Numbered from the stretch's first letter, positions 25,653 through 35,030 are shown. The stretch is 64,000 nucleotides of DNA from CAVVSD01 sp963757125 (GCA_963757125.1 CAVWQP010000006.1:310001-374000), one strand, 5' to 3'. Numbers and translations: made by a program. The notes: generated by a model from the sequence alone, not told the origin.

Positions 25653-26347
25653 GCCACGACTACTCGGCGATCTACGACCCCGACACCGACTTCGACCGGC
25701 ACTTCACGCGGCTGACCGCCCAGCGCATCCGCCGCTGGTTCCGTCCCGGCGACCGCGTCCTCGAGCTGGGCTGCGCGACGGGCCTCATGACCTCGTTCAT
25801 GGCGCAGGCGGACGTCACGATCGACGCGGTGGAGCGGGTGCCCGCCTACCTCGAGCGCGCCCGTGCGCGCGAGCTCCCCAATGCGACGTTCCTCGACGCC
25901 GACGTCATGGAGGTCGATCCGCCCGGCCCGTACAACCACGTCGTCGCGGCGCACATCGTCAACGAGCTCCCGGATCCGGTCGGGTTCCTCCGCCGGTTCG
26001 AGTCGTTCCTCGCGCCCGGCGGCCTCGTCCACACGACGGTGACGAACCCGGCGTCGGTGCACCGCCTCGTCGCGATCGAGATGGGCCTCATCGAGCGGCC
26101 CGACGCGCTGAGCGACCGCGGGCAGAACCTGGCGACGAAGGAGATCTTCGACCAGGCCGGGTTCGAGGCGCTCGCCGCGCAGGCGGGGCTGCTCTGCATC
26201 CATCGCGAGCCCGTGATGCTCAAGCCGCTCACCAACGCCCAGCTCGCCGAGCTCCCCGACGAGGTCATCGACGGCCTCGACCGCGTCGCGTGGCGCTTCC
26301 CGGAGCACGGCGGCCTGAACTACTCGATCTTCGTCCTCGACGCGTGA
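25649..26347 (+). CDS. Class I SAM-dependent methyltransferase
   Basis: A 232-residue Rossmann methyltransferase. Motif I is RVLELGCATGLMTSF, the acidic end of strand 2 is DAVERVPAYL, then FLDADVMEVDPPGPYNHVV and the post-motif LRRFESFLAPGGLVHTTV. It starts DYSAIYDPDTDFDRHFTRLT, resembling methyltransferases encoded in glycan clusters. The ATG overlaps the preceding TGA, and the next gene starts GTGA over its stop, so these are translationally coupled. Probably methylates a sugar or lipid-linked intermediate (inference). Confidence 0.87.
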   Translation: MSHDYSAIYDPDTDFDRHFTRLTAQRIRRWFRPGDRVLELGCATGLMTSFMAQADVTIDAVERVPAYLERARARELPNATFLDADVMEVDPPGPYNHVVAAHIVNELPDPVGFLRRFESFLAPGGLVHTTVTNPASVHRLVAIEMGLIERPDALSDRGQNLATKEIFDQAGFEALAAQAGLLCIHREPVMLKPLTNAQLAELPDEVIDGLDRVAWRFPEHGGLNYSIFVLDA

Positions 26348-27730
26348 CGGACGCCGCCGCCGTCGTCGTCGGCGGCACGCTGTCCGCCCTCGTCACGGCC
26401 GACGCGCTGGCCCGCGAGGGGCGGCCGGTCCTGCTCCTGCTCCCGTCCCGGGGCGTGGGCGGGGGCTTCATGCCGGTGGAGCGCGAGGGACGGCGCCTCG
26501 AGCGCGGGATGCGCGTCCTCGAGCTGCACTACGAGGGCCTCGGCGAGCCGCCGCCGATCGAGGACTACCGCCCCGGCGACCACGGGCACCGGCCGTGGAC
26601 GGGCCTCGTGCGCGACTGGGTCGGCGAGCTCGTCGGCGAGGACGCGGTCGTCGAGATCGACCCGCCGGCCATGGCCGTCAACGGCCGCGTCGGACCCGGA
26701 GGTGCTGCTGCGCACCGACCTCGAGCCGATCCGCGAGCTGCTCGACGCCGGCGAGCTGGACGCCATCGCGGCCGAGGCCGCCGAGGCCGTGGCCCGGCTG
26801 GGGCCGGCGGGCATCCTCGACGGCGCGCACGAGGCCGAGCTCTGGAGCACGACGTTCGAGGACGCGTCGCTGACCCACCACGGGCGGACGCTCCACGAGC
26901 GGCTCATCGCGCCGTTCTGCGCGAAGGTGCGCCCCGAGGGCGCCACCGACGTGCCCGTCGCCCTGCGGCGCCGGCTCTGGGTGCCGCTGTTCTGGCCGCG
27001 GACCGTGCAGGAGGTCGCGTCCGGCGCGCAGCCGGCGTTCCGGCCGCAGCGGCCCCTGCACACGATCGCGCCGGGCGGCACGGGCGAGATCGTCCATCGG
27101 CTGCTGGCCCGGCTGCGCGAGCAGGCGTCCGTGACGATCCGCGACTACGAGCGGATCGAGTCGCTGTCCGCGGCGCCCGGCGGCGTCCGCCTGCGGCTCG
27201 CCGGCCGGGGGGAGATCGTCGCGCCGCGCCCGGTGCTGGCGGCGGCGCCTGCCGAGCTCTTCGCAGCAGCGGGCATCGCCCACGCGCCGCGGCGCGTGCA
27301 CTCGTCGCTGGCGTGGGCCGAGGTCGCCGAGGACGACCTGCTGACCCTCCCGGGCTTCGTCCACGTCGTCGAGCCGTCGCTCGACGCCTTCCGCATCACC
27401 CCGGGTGAACGCCACGACGGCTCGCGCATCCTGTGCGTGGAGCTGCGCCACGACCTGCCCGAGAGCCACGTGCCCGGCGCGGTGCGCCGCGGTCTGGAGG
27501 CGGTCGGGATCGTCCGCGAGGGCGCCGCGATCGAGCCGATCGCCGCCTTCGCGGGGCCCACGTTCACCGCTCCGACGGCCGAGAGCGTCCGCCTGTTCGA
27601 GGCCGCGCAGGAGCGGTTCGCCGAACTGGATCTCGACGCGATCGTCATCGGCGGAGCGAACGTGTTCGGCGCCGACACGCTCAACGAGCACGTCGTGCAG
27701 GGGCTGGCTACGGCACGGGCGCTCGCGTAG
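26344..27730 (+). pseudogene. FAD/NAD(P)-binding oxidoreductase (UDP-galactopyranose mutase / protoporphyrinogen-oxidase-like fold), one frameshift
   Basis: A flavoprotein of about 461 residues when repaired. The N-terminus (GTG 26344, GTGA overlap) gives DAAAVVVGGTLSALVTADAL, a weak dinucleotide-binding motif (GGTLSA instead of GxGxxG). At about 26688-26700 the frame changes: AMAVNGR continues in the next frame as SDPEVLLRTDLEPIRELLD. The length is 3n+1, so a single extra base accounts for it. The second part includes TIAPGGTGEIVHRLLARL and ends with DAIVIGGANVFGADTLNEH, like the C-terminal FAD contact of amine-oxidase-fold flavoproteins. Last gene of the four-gene operon; its 3' end overlaps the convergent glycosyltransferase by 23 bases. 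Confidence 0.7.
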
Positions 27731-29027
27731 CGACCCGGTGCACCCACTGGGCCTCGGCGGCCCACGCCCGGCCCTCGGGGGCCACGGCCATCCAGCCGGG
27801 CTTCAGCAGGGTCGCGGGCTCCGCGCACGGCACGAGGTCGACGTCCACGTCGGTCCCGCTGGAGAGCGCCGCCTCGATGAGCGGCACGGCGGCGTCGACG
27901 TCGCCCGGCGCGACCGCGATCACGAGCCTGTCGGCGGGCACCTCACGCAGCGCCTGGACCGTGTCGGCGATCTCGCCCGCATCGAGCGCGGGGGCCGCGA
28001 CCGCGCCCGGCGCGCGCCAGGGCAGCGTGTCGAGCTCGACGGCCAGCGCCCCGCGCACCTCGGCGCCGTGGGCGCGTTCGACGAGCGTGCGCGTCCCGTC
28101 CGGCCGGGAGACGGCTCCGCCGAGCTCGAGCAGCCGCGCGGTGACGAGGTAGAGCGTCTCGAGCACCGCGGGGGAGTGCGGGTTCGTGACGAGGGCGTCG
28201 CGCTGGGTGCCGATGTTGCGGACGACCGCGGCCAGCGCGCGCCGCTCCTGGTCGGGGCGCACGAGCAGGCCGGCGCCGGTCGCCCAGTCGATGAGGGCGG
28301 GCCAGTCGCGCAGGCCGTAGGCCCGGATGCGGGTGTTCATGGAGCGCTGCTCGCGGTGGCGGCGGAAGTGGCTCAGCGCCCGGGGCGTGTAGAACGCCCG
28401 CGGCCCCTGCGCGAGGAGCGAGAGCCACAGCGCGAAGTCGCCGTTGGCGGCCAGCCGATAGCCGTTGACGTGCCACAGCGAACGAGGGTCGGGGACGTCG
28501 GCCCGGCGGAAGAGCACGGCGGTCAGCTCGCCGATGAGGTTGACGCCCAGCTCCAGGTTGCGGTCGGCGAACTCGGTGGCGTCGAACGTCCCCGGGCCGT
28601 CCGAGAGCGCGGTGAGGTGGGGCTCCTCCGGGAGCCCGCGGCCGCGCTCGTCGATCTGGGTGCGACGCGAGAACGCCAGCCGCGCGCCCGGATCGGCTTC
28701 CATCGCCGACACGAGCGTGGCGATGCACTCCGGCTCCAGGAGGTCGTCGTGCAGCAGGTACTTCACGTAGGTGCCCCGAGCCTGCTCGAGCAGGATGATC
28801 GGGTTGTCGAACGCGCCGACGTTCTCCGCGTGGCGGATCACCCGGATGCGCGGATCGGCGGCCGCGGCGCGCTCGAGGATCGCGGGGGTGTCGTCGGTCG
28901 AGGCGTCGTCGCCGACGAGGATCTCGATCTCGGCGTGCGTCTGGATCCGGGCGGACTCGAGCGTCTCCGCGAGGAAGCGCGCGCCGTTGTAGGTCGGGAT
29001 GAGGACGCTGACGAGCGGAGCGCTCAT
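27708..29027 (-). CDS. Family 2 glycosyltransferase
   Basis: A 439-residue inverting glycosyltransferase. The GT-A domain opens PLVSVLIPTYNGARFLAETL and continues ILVGDDASTDDTPAI with the metal-binding segment VKYLLHDDLLEPECI; later GDFALWLSLLAQGPRAFYTP and SHFRRHREQRSMN match GT2 polysaccharide enzymes. About 120 extra C-terminal residues (ALDAGEIADTVQALREVPAD) may be a second small domain. It starts four bases inside the aminotransferase gene (ATGA), so it belongs to the FdtA/FdtB-like operon and probably transfers the amino sugar made there (inference). Confidence 0.87.
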   Translation of the reverse strand: MSAPLVSVLIPTYNGARFLAETLESARIQTHAEIEILVGDDASTDDTPAILERAAAADPRIRVIRHAENVGAFDNPIILLEQARGTYVKYLLHDDLLEPECIATLVSAMEADPGARLAFSRRTQIDERGRGLPEEPHLTALSDGPGTFDATEFADRNLELGVNLIGELTAVLFRRADVPDPRSLWHVNGYRLAANGDFALWLSLLAQGPRAFYTPRALSHFRRHREQRSMNTRIRAYGLRDWPALIDWATGAGLLVRPDQERRALAAVVRNIGTQRDALVTNPHSPAVLETLYLVTARLLELGGAVSRPDGTRTLVERAHGAEVRGALAVELDTLPWRAPGAVAAPALDAGEIADTVQALREVPADRLVIAVAPGDVDAAVPLIEAALSSGTDVDVDLVPCAEPATLLKPGWMAVAPEGRAWAAEAQWVHRVATRAPVP

Positions 29028-30145
29028 GGCCGGAAGGACCGCACGGCCTCGATGACGACGTCCTGCTGGGGGACGGTGAGATGCGGGCCCATCGGGAGGC
29101 TCAGCACCTCGCCGGCGAGGAGGTCGGCCACGGGCAGGTCGCGCCGGGCGGCCGGCGTGCCGGCGAATGCGTCCTGGCGGTGCGGGGGGATGGGGTAGTG
29201 CACGAGCGTGTGGACGCCGTGGGCCTGCAGGTGCGCGCGCAGCGCGTCGCGGCGCGGCGTACGGACGACGTACAGGTGCCACACGGGATCGGTCCCGGCC
29301 ATCGTCTCGGGCAGGGCGAGGTCGCAGCCGGCCAGCCCGTCGGCGTAGCGCGCCGCCACCGCCGCGCGCCGCTCGTTCCAGGCGTCGAGATGGGCGAGCT
29401 TGACGGAGAGCATCGCTGCCTGGATCTCGTCCAGGCGGCTGTTGACGCCGGGCTCGTCGTGCACGTACTTCAGCGTCGAGCCGTAGTTGCGCAGGGAGCG
29501 CACGCGGCGTGCGACGTCCGGGTCGTTCGTGGTCACCGCGCCCGCGTCGCCCAGGGCGCCGAGGTTCTTGCCGGGGTAGAAGCTCCACGCGGTCGCGTGC
29601 GCCAGCGCGCCGAGCCGCCGCCCGTCCAGGCGGGCGCCGTGGGCCTGCGCGGCGTCGTCGAGCACGGCGAGCCCGTGCCGGCGAGCGACGTCGATCACCG
29701 CGTCCATCTCGGCCGGCGCGCCGTAGAGATGGACCGGGACGACCGCGGCGGTGCGCGGCGTGACCGCCGCCTCGACGGCCGCGGGGTCGATGTTGCCGGT
29801 CTCCGGGCGGACCTCCGCCGGGACCGGGACGGCGCCCGCAGCGGTGACGGCGAGCCAGGTGGCGATGAAGGTGTGCGACGGGACGATGACCTCGTCGCCC
29901 GTCGTCACGCCGAGCGCCCGCAGGCCCAGCGTGAGGGCGTCGAGGCCGTTGCCCACGCCGATGGCGTGGTCGGCGCCGACGTAGGACGCGAAGCTCGCCT
30001 CGAACCCTGCGACCGAGGGGCCGAGCAGCACGCGCTCGGCGGCGATGACCTTCGCGGCCGCCGCCGTGAGCTCCTCGCGCACCTCGGCGTTCGCCGCGGC
30101 GAGGTCCAGGAAGGGGACGGTCGGCGCGCTCATCGTCGCGCTCAC
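29024..30145 (-). CDS. DegT/DnrJ/EryC1/StrS-family sugar aminotransferase
   Basis: A 373-residue PLP enzyme. It opens TVPFLDLAAANAEVREELTA and contains GVGNGLDALTLGLRALGV, DDAAQAHGARLDGRRLGAL and the PLP Lys in SFYPGKNLGALGDAGAV, followed by YVHDEPGVNSRLDEIQAAML. Start GTG 30145 overlaps the stop of the ketoisomerase gene (GTGA); an ATG at 30133 is the alternative. Next to a FdtA-like 3,4-ketoisomerase it most likely aminates C3 of dTDP-3-keto-6-deoxyhexose (FdtB-type), a precursor of Fuc3N/Qui3N sugars. No acetyltransferase (FdtC) sits beside it. Confidence 0.9.
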   Translation of the reverse strand: MSATMSAPTVPFLDLAAANAEVREELTAAAAKVIAAERVLLGPSVAGFEASFASYVGADHAIGVGNGLDALTLGLRALGVTTGDEVIVPSHTFIATWLAVTAAGAVPVPAEVRPETGNIDPAAVEAAVTPRTAAVVPVHLYGAPAEMDAVIDVARRHGLAVLDDAAQAHGARLDGRRLGALAHATAWSFYPGKNLGALGDAGAVTTNDPDVARRVRSLRNYGSTLKYVHDEPGVNSRLDEIQAAMLSVKLAHLDAWNERRAAVAARYADGLAGCDLALPETMAGTDPVWHLYVVRTPRRDALRAHLQAHGVHTLVHYPIPPHRQDAFAGTPAARRDLPVADLLAGEVLSLPMGPHLTVPQQDVVIEAVRSFRP

Positions 30146-30669
30146 GCGGCCCTCCCGTCGCGCTCGGCGTCGGCGGCGGTGGCGAACTCGTCGTAGTCCC
30201 GGTAGTAGTCGGCCTCGTCGTAGGGGTCCGACGCCACCACGAGGCAGACGCTCCCGGAGGAGAAGTCGTCCAGCTCGCGCCACACCATGCGCGGGATGTA
30301 CAGGCCGTAGTAGGAGCGGTTCAGGAAGAAGCGCTCGCGATTGGTCCCGTCGTCGACGATCACGTCGAAGCTGCCCGAGGCCGCGATGACCAGCTGCTCG
30401 AGCTGGCGGTGCGCGTGGCCGCCGCGCGACTCGCCGCCGGGGACGTCGTAGAGGTAGTAGACGCGGTCGAAGCTGAACGGGACCTGGGCGCCGGCCTCGA
30501 TGAAGGTCAGGTTCCCTCGCGGGTCCGTGACGCGCGGGAGCTCCACGATCCGGCAGCCCGTGACGCCCTCGCGCAGATGCGATCGGACGTCGGTGGACCG
30601 GCGCCCGTGCGGTGCGTGCAGGCGGCGCTCGCGCGGCGGAACGAGGTAGGGCTCGATGGGCCGGTCCAT
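30142..30669 (-). CDS. fdtA: dTDP-4-keto-6-deoxyhexose 3,4-ketoisomerase (FdtA/QdtA, WxcM-like cupin)
   Basis: A 175-residue protein whose core is a WxcM-like cupin. RGNLTFIEAGAQVPFSFDRV and YYLYDVPGGESRGGHAHRQL hold the cupin His residues, followed by GSFDVIVDDG and the signature YGLYIPRMVWRELDDFSSGS. This family moves the keto group from C4 to C3 of dTDP-4-keto-6-deoxyglucose. Start ATG 30669 gives an N-terminal extension of about 35 basic residues, since no start codon lies nearer the domain. It heads the ketoisomerase-aminotransferase-glycosyltransferase operon; dTDP-glucose synthase and dehydratase genes are not in the window. Confidence 0.85.
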   Translation of the reverse strand: MDRPIEPYLVPPRERRLHAPHGRRSTDVRSHLREGVTGCRIVELPRVTDPRGNLTFIEAGAQVPFSFDRVYYLYDVPGGESRGGHAHRQLEQLVIAASGSFDVIVDDGTNRERFFLNRSYYGLYIPRMVWRELDDFSSGSVCLVVASDPYDEADYYRDYDEFATAADAERDGRAA

Positions 30670-30710
30670 GCCCGGCTCATCGGCAATTCGTCCACTGCGC
30701 TTGAGTGGTG

Positions 30711-32312
30711 CTAAGGCGCGATGTCGACCGACAGCAGCAGGGGCTCGCGCCGCTGCGCCAGGGTCGGGATCACGTCGTCGAGGACGCGCAGGAGCTCGTC
30801 GTGGTCGGAGATGCGCTGCGCGGGGCAGCCGAAGCCGCGCGCGATCGCCGCGACGTCGACCTCCTCGAACGCCGGCCAGGGACCGTGGGCGCCCTCCATC
30901 TCGGCGAGGCGGTCCATGACCGCGTAGCGGCCGTTGGCCATGATGACCCAGAGGACCCCGATCCCCTCGCGGGCCGCGGTCCAGGCGCCCTGGATGGCGT
31001 ACAGCGAGGCGCCGTCGCCCAGGATCGCGACGACCGGCCGGTCCGGCAGGCCCATGCGCAGGCCCGCCGCGGCGGGCAGCCCGAAGCCCAGGCCGCCCAT
31101 GGCGGCGCTGACGAAGCCCATCGACTCGCGGGCGTGCAGGCGCGTCTGCAGCTCGGGCCGGTTCGAGGGCGACTCCTCGAGCACGACCGCGTCGGCGGGC
31201 AGGCGCTCGGCCAGGGCCGCGAGGACGTGACCGGCGATCATCGGCTCGCCCGGCGCGGGCGGGGCGGGCGCCGGAGGGACGACCTGCGAGGCGGGCGGCT
31301 GCGCGTCGCGCGCGGAGACGCGCTCGGCGAGCAGGCGGCACGCGGAGGCGGGCGGGGCGAGCAGCGCGATGTCCGCTGGGCTGCGGTGCGCCTCGTCGGC
31401 GTCGTCGGTGATGAGGCCGATGGTCGCGCCGTCGGGCAGCAGCGGGCCGGGGACGTACGCGTACTGACGGAAGACGGGCGCGCCGACGCTCAGGATCACG
31501 TCGTGGCCGGCGAGCTGCGAGCGCAGCCCGTCGCGCGCGTGGGAGAGGAACCCGGCGAACAGCGGATGGTCCTGGGGGAAGCCGGCGCGGGCGGTGAACG
31601 CCTCCTGCCACACCGGCGCCACGAGCTTCTCGGCGAGCGTCACGAGCGCGGCCCACGTCTCCGGGTCGTCCGCGCCCGAGCCGACGACGAGCGCCGGGCT
31701 CTCGGCGTCCTCGAGCAGCGCGACGAGCTCCTCGACCGCGGCGGGGTCGGCCTGCGTCGCGTACCGCAGCCGCTTGGGCGCGGCGACCTGCAGGTCGTCG
31801 TCGGCGATCGCGATCCAGTCGTCCATCGGCACGATCACGAGCGCCGGCCCGCGGTGCGTGCGGGCTGCGTGGTAGGCGCGGGAGATGGCGCCCGGCACGT
31901 CCTGGGCGCGGACGGGCTGCTCCACGGACACGGGGTACTCGCCGGCGAGGCCCTCGAGCCGCCCGGCGAGGAACGGCTGCGTCGCGAGGTGGCGGCGGTC
32001 CTGCTGCCCGACGATGACGACGAGCGGCGCGCGGTTCACGCGTGCGGTCGCGAGCGCCGCGACCGCGTTGCCCAGCCCGGCCGTCGTGTGCAGGATCGCG
32101 AGCGCGGGCTCGTTCGTCGCGAGCGCGAGACCGGTCGCCAGTCCGACGACCGAGGCCTCGTGGAGCGCCAGCACGAAGCGCAGGTCCTCGGGCAGCCCGG
32201 AGAGCAGCTGGATCTCCGTCGATCCCGGGTTGGCGAAGATGGTGGTGAGGCCGCGCTCGCGCAGGACGTCGAACGTCGCGTCGCGGACCGTGGTGGTGGT
32301 GATGGTTGCCAT
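30711..32312 (-). CDS. Thiamine-diphosphate-dependent decarboxylase, benzoylformate decarboxylase-like
   Basis: A 533-residue three-domain ThDP enzyme. The N-terminal PYR domain has TTIFANPGSTEIQLLSG and LALHEASVVGLATGLALA, then ILHTTAGLGNAVAALATAR, matching benzoylformate decarboxylase including the Ser (PGS) and active-site His (LH) positions. The PP domain has VAILGDGASLYAIQGAW and the Mg-binding ANGRYAVMD. The family includes MdlC, oxalyl-CoA decarboxylase and acetolactate synthases; the NPGS.E..LL start favours MdlC. NmrA-like reductase lies four bases upstream in the same operon. Mandelate dehydrogenase is not seen, so the physiological 2-oxoacid is uncertain. Confidence 0.87.
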   Translation of the reverse strand: MATITTTTVRDATFDVLRERGLTTIFANPGSTEIQLLSGLPEDLRFVLALHEASVVGLATGLALATNEPALAILHTTAGLGNAVAALATARVNRAPLVVIVGQQDRRHLATQPFLAGRLEGLAGEYPVSVEQPVRAQDVPGAISRAYHAARTHRGPALVIVPMDDWIAIADDDLQVAAPKRLRYATQADPAAVEELVALLEDAESPALVVGSGADDPETWAALVTLAEKLVAPVWQEAFTARAGFPQDHPLFAGFLSHARDGLRSQLAGHDVILSVGAPVFRQYAYVPGPLLPDGATIGLITDDADEAHRSPADIALLAPPASACRLLAERVSARDAQPPASQVVPPAPAPPAPGEPMIAGHVLAALAERLPADAVVLEESPSNRPELQTRLHARESMGFVSAAMGGLGFGLPAAAGLRMGLPDRPVVAILGDGASLYAIQGAWTAAREGIGVLWVIMANGRYAVMDRLAEMEGAHGPWPAFEEVDVAAIARGFGCPAQRISDHDELLRVLDDVIPTLAQRREPLLLSVDIAP

Positions 32313-32316
32313 GGCG

Positions 32317-33186
32317 CTATGCGTCCTTCGTCAGCGGGGCGATGAGCTCGGGCTCGGCGTGCAGCAGCTCGCGGAGGGTCCAGGGCCGGCGGCCGGTCAG
32401 GAGCTCCACGGAGTGGCTCGTGACGCCCATCTCGCCGGTGGCGATGCCGACGTACGTCCCGACCCATCCGTCGATCTCCCAGTCCTCAGCGTACGACCGC
32501 GAGGCCCTCGCCTGCTCGACGGTCTCCTCCTCGTAGCGCACGGGACGCCCGCTGACCTCGGCGAGGACCTCCGCCGTCTCGGCGAGCGTGATCGCCTCCG
32601 GCCCGGTCACGTCGTAGATCTGCCCCTCGTGCCCGTCGGTCGTCAGCACGGTCGCGGCGACGCGGGCGATGTCCTCCCGGGCGACCCAGGCGACGCGACC
32701 GTCCGCGGCGGGTCCGCGGATGACGCCGTCCTCGACGAGCAGCGGCGCGTACTCGCCGTACATGCCGTCGCGAAGGGCGGTGAGCTGCAGGCCGGCCTCG
32801 CGGATCGCGCGCTCCGTGAGCGCGTGGTCGCGGGCGAAGGAGAACGAGGCCTGGGGAGACGCGCCGAGGAACGAGGTGTAGACGACGCGCTCGACGCCGG
32901 CCTCGGCGACCGTCGCCACGACGCTGCGGTGGAGGTCCATCCGGTCGGCCGCCTCGTGCGCGGAGACGAGGAACACCGTCCGCACGCCGTCGAGCGCCGC
33001 GCGGAGCGTGTCCGGGTGCGCGTAGTCGGCGGCCACGACCTCGGCGCCCGCGATCTCCGGCGCGCGGGCGGGGTCGCGGACCAGCAGGCGCATGGGCGCG
33101 CCGAGGTCGGCGAGATGTCGGACGACGAGCCGGCCGAGCTGCCCCGTCGCGCCGGTGACGGCGATCGGTGTTCCGCTATCTGACAT
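32317..33186 (-). CDS. NmrA-like NAD(P)H-binding reductase (atypical SDR)
   Basis: A 289-residue atypical short-chain dehydrogenase. The dinucleotide motif is IAVTGATGQLGRLVVRHLAD, followed by RLLVRDPARAPEI and VERVVYTSFLGASPQASFSF. It resembles QorB/NmrA proteins: the usual YxxxK is replaced by a SF.FARDHALTE segment. The C-terminal half (ITLAETAEVLAEVSGRPVRY) matches sugar/quinone reductases. First gene before the benzoylformate-decarboxylase-like gene (four-base gap) and divergent from an FAD monooxygenase with 29 bases between start codons. Quinone reduction or redox sensing are both possible. Confidence 0.85.
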   Translation of the reverse strand: MSDSGTPIAVTGATGQLGRLVVRHLADLGAPMRLLVRDPARAPEIAGAEVVAADYAHPDTLRAALDGVRTVFLVSAHEAADRMDLHRSVVATVAEAGVERVVYTSFLGASPQASFSFARDHALTERAIREAGLQLTALRDGMYGEYAPLLVEDGVIRGPAADGRVAWVAREDIARVAATVLTTDGHEGQIYDVTGPEAITLAETAEVLAEVSGRPVRYEEETVEQARASRSYAEDWEIDGWVGTYVGIATGEMGVTSHSVELLTGRRPWTLRELLHAEPELIAPLTKDA

Positions 33187-33215
33187 GGGTTCTTTCCAGC
33201 GATACGCTTCGGGAC

Positions 33216-34391
33216 ATGAGTGACCTACGCGTGGCCATCGTAGGCGGAGGGATCGGTGGGTTGTTCTGCGCCGGTGCCCTCCTGGACCGCGGGATCGACG
33301 TCCGCGTGTACGAGCAGGCGGCGGCGCTCGGCGAGATCGGCGCAGGCGTCTTCATGACCCCGAACAGCCTCCGCCAGCTCGAGCGCTTCGGGCTCCTGCC
33401 GGCGGTCGAGGACGCCGGCGCGCTCATCGGGCCGAACTCGGCGTTCTTCCGCGACGACGGCACGCCGATCGCGGGCCGCGTCAGCTCGGACTCCAGCGGC
33501 AAGGGCCGCATCTACGGGATGCACCGCGCGGACCTCATCGAGATCCTCGCCGGGTCGCTGCCGGGCGGCACCGTCGTCCCCGGCCACCGCTGCACCGGCG
33601 TCGAGCAGGACGCCGACGGCGTGCGGCTGACGTTCGCCAACGGCGCGACGGCGGAGGCGGACGTTGCCGTCGGCGCCGACGGCATCCACTCCGTGCTCCA
33701 GGGGCACGTGGTCGAGCCGTCGACCCCGGTCCCCTCCGGCTCGGTGGCCTACCGCGGCCTCGTCCCGCGTGCCGTCCTGCCCGATTGGCCGTGCGAGGCC
33801 AGCCTGCTGTGGATGGGGGAGGCGCGCCACTTCCTCGTCTATCCGGTGCGCGGCGACACGCTGCTGAACTTCGTCGGCTTCGTCCCGGCCGACGACGTCA
33901 TGCGCGAGTCGTGGTCGGCGCCGGGCGATCCCGCGGTGCTCGCGGGCGAGTTCGAGGGCTGGGACGCGCCGGTCGGCGAGCTGCTGTCGCACGTGGGGCA
34001 CACGTTCCGCTCGGCGCTGCACGACCGCGAGCCGCTGCGGCGCTGGACGTCGGGGCGCCTCACGCTGCTCGGCGACGCCGCGCATCCGATGCTGCCGCAC
34101 CTCGGCCAGGGGGCGAACCAGTCGATCGAGGACGGCATGGCGCTCGCGGCGCTCCTCGCGGCGACGCCCGACGACGCCGAGCGGGCGCTGCTGGCCTACG
34201 AGCGGATCCGCAAGGCCCGGACGGACGCGATCCAGTCCGGCGCGCGCGGCGAGGGCCGGCGCTACGACTCCGAGTACGACGACCTCGACGAGCGCGACCG
34301 GGAGATGGCGGACTCCGAGCGCTTCCGGCACTGGCTCTACGACCACGACGTGCTCCCCGAGGCCGAGCAGGAGGCCGCCGCCCTACGGTGA
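33216..34391 (+). CDS. FAD-dependent aromatic monooxygenase (group A, salicylate hydroxylase-like)
   Basis: A 391-residue flavoprotein hydroxylase. It has the GxGxxG motif VAIVGGGIGGLFCAGALLDR, the DG motif ADVAVGADGIHSVLQG, and the GD motif LTLLGDAAHPMLPHLGQGAN, in correct order and spacing for PHBH-type enzymes. It hydroxylates an aromatic ring using NAD(P)H and oxygen. Start ATG 33216 chosen because the dinucleotide motif begins five residues later; an upstream in-frame start would overlap the divergent NmrA-like gene. Together with the decarboxylase it hints at aromatic catabolism; substrate not assignable. Confidence 0.88.
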   Translation: MSDLRVAIVGGGIGGLFCAGALLDRGIDVRVYEQAAALGEIGAGVFMTPNSLRQLERFGLLPAVEDAGALIGPNSAFFRDDGTPIAGRVSSDSSGKGRIYGMHRADLIEILAGSLPGGTVVPGHRCTGVEQDADGVRLTFANGATAEADVAVGADGIHSVLQGHVVEPSTPVPSGSVAYRGLVPRAVLPDWPCEASLLWMGEARHFLVYPVRGDTLLNFVGFVPADDVMRESWSAPGDPAVLAGEFEGWDAPVGELLSHVGHTFRSALHDREPLRRWTSGRLTLLGDAAHPMLPHLGQGANQSIEDGMALAALLAATPDDAERALLAYERIRKARTDAIQSGARGEGRRYDSEYDDLDERDREMADSERFRHWLYDHDVLPEAEQEAAALR

Positions 34392-35030
34392 GACGAGGCC
34401 GTTCTCGTACGCGTAGATGACCGCCTGCACGCGGTCGCGCAGGCCGAGCTTGGACAGGACGTGGGAGACGTGCGTCTTCACCGTCGGCTCGGAGACGACG
34501 AGGGCCTCGGCGATCTCCGCGTTGGACAGCCCGCCGGCGACGAGGCCGAGCACCTCGCGCTCGCGCGCGGTGAGCTCCGAGAGCCCGTCGCCGTCGCGCT
34601 CGACCGCCGCGGGCAGCCGCCTGGCGACCTGCGTCAGCAGCCGCCGCGTGACGGCGGGGGCGAGCACCGCGTCGCCGTCGGCGACGGCCTGGACGGCTGC
34701 GACGAGGTCGGCCGCCGCGGCGTCCTTGAGCAGGAAGCCGCTGGCGCCCGCGCGCAGCGCGCCGACGATGTACTCGTCCATGCCGAACGTCGTGAGGACG
34801 AGGATCCGGTGGCGCGGCAGGCGGCGGGTCGCCTCGATGCCGTCCATCCCCGGCATGCGGATGTCCATGAGCACGACGTCGGGGTCGAGGCGCTCGGTGA
34901 GCGCGACGGCCTCCTCGCCGGTGCCCGCCTCCGCGATGACCTCGATGCGGCCGGTCGCCTCCAGGACGGTCCGGAACCCCGTGCGCATGAGCGGCTGGTC
35001 GTCGGCGATGAGGACGCGGATGCGGCTCAT
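34383..35030 (-). CDS. NarL/FixJ-family response regulator
   Basis: A 215-residue two-domain regulator. The receiver shows RVLIADDQPLMRTGFRTVL, phospho-acceptor Asp in DVVLMDIRMPGMDG, the conserved Thr/Lys in VLTTFGMDEY and FLLKDAAAADL. The C-terminal LuxR domain reads LTAREREVLGLVAGGLSNAE, then IAEALVVSEPTVKTHVSHVL. Its gene overlaps the histidine kinase by ATGA, and both follow an ABC exporter in the same direction, so it probably controls that exporter's operon. Confidence 0.92.
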   Translation of the reverse strand: MSRIRVLIADDQPLMRTGFRTVLEATGRIEVIAEAGTGEEAVALTERLDPDVVLMDIRMPGMDGIEATRRLPRHRILVLTTFGMDEYIVGALRAGASGFLLKDAAAADLVAAVQAVADGDAVLAPAVTRRLLTQVARRLPAAVERDGDGLSELTAREREVLGLVAGGLSNAEIAEALVVSEPTVKTHVSHVLSKLGLRDRVQAVIYAYENGLVSP

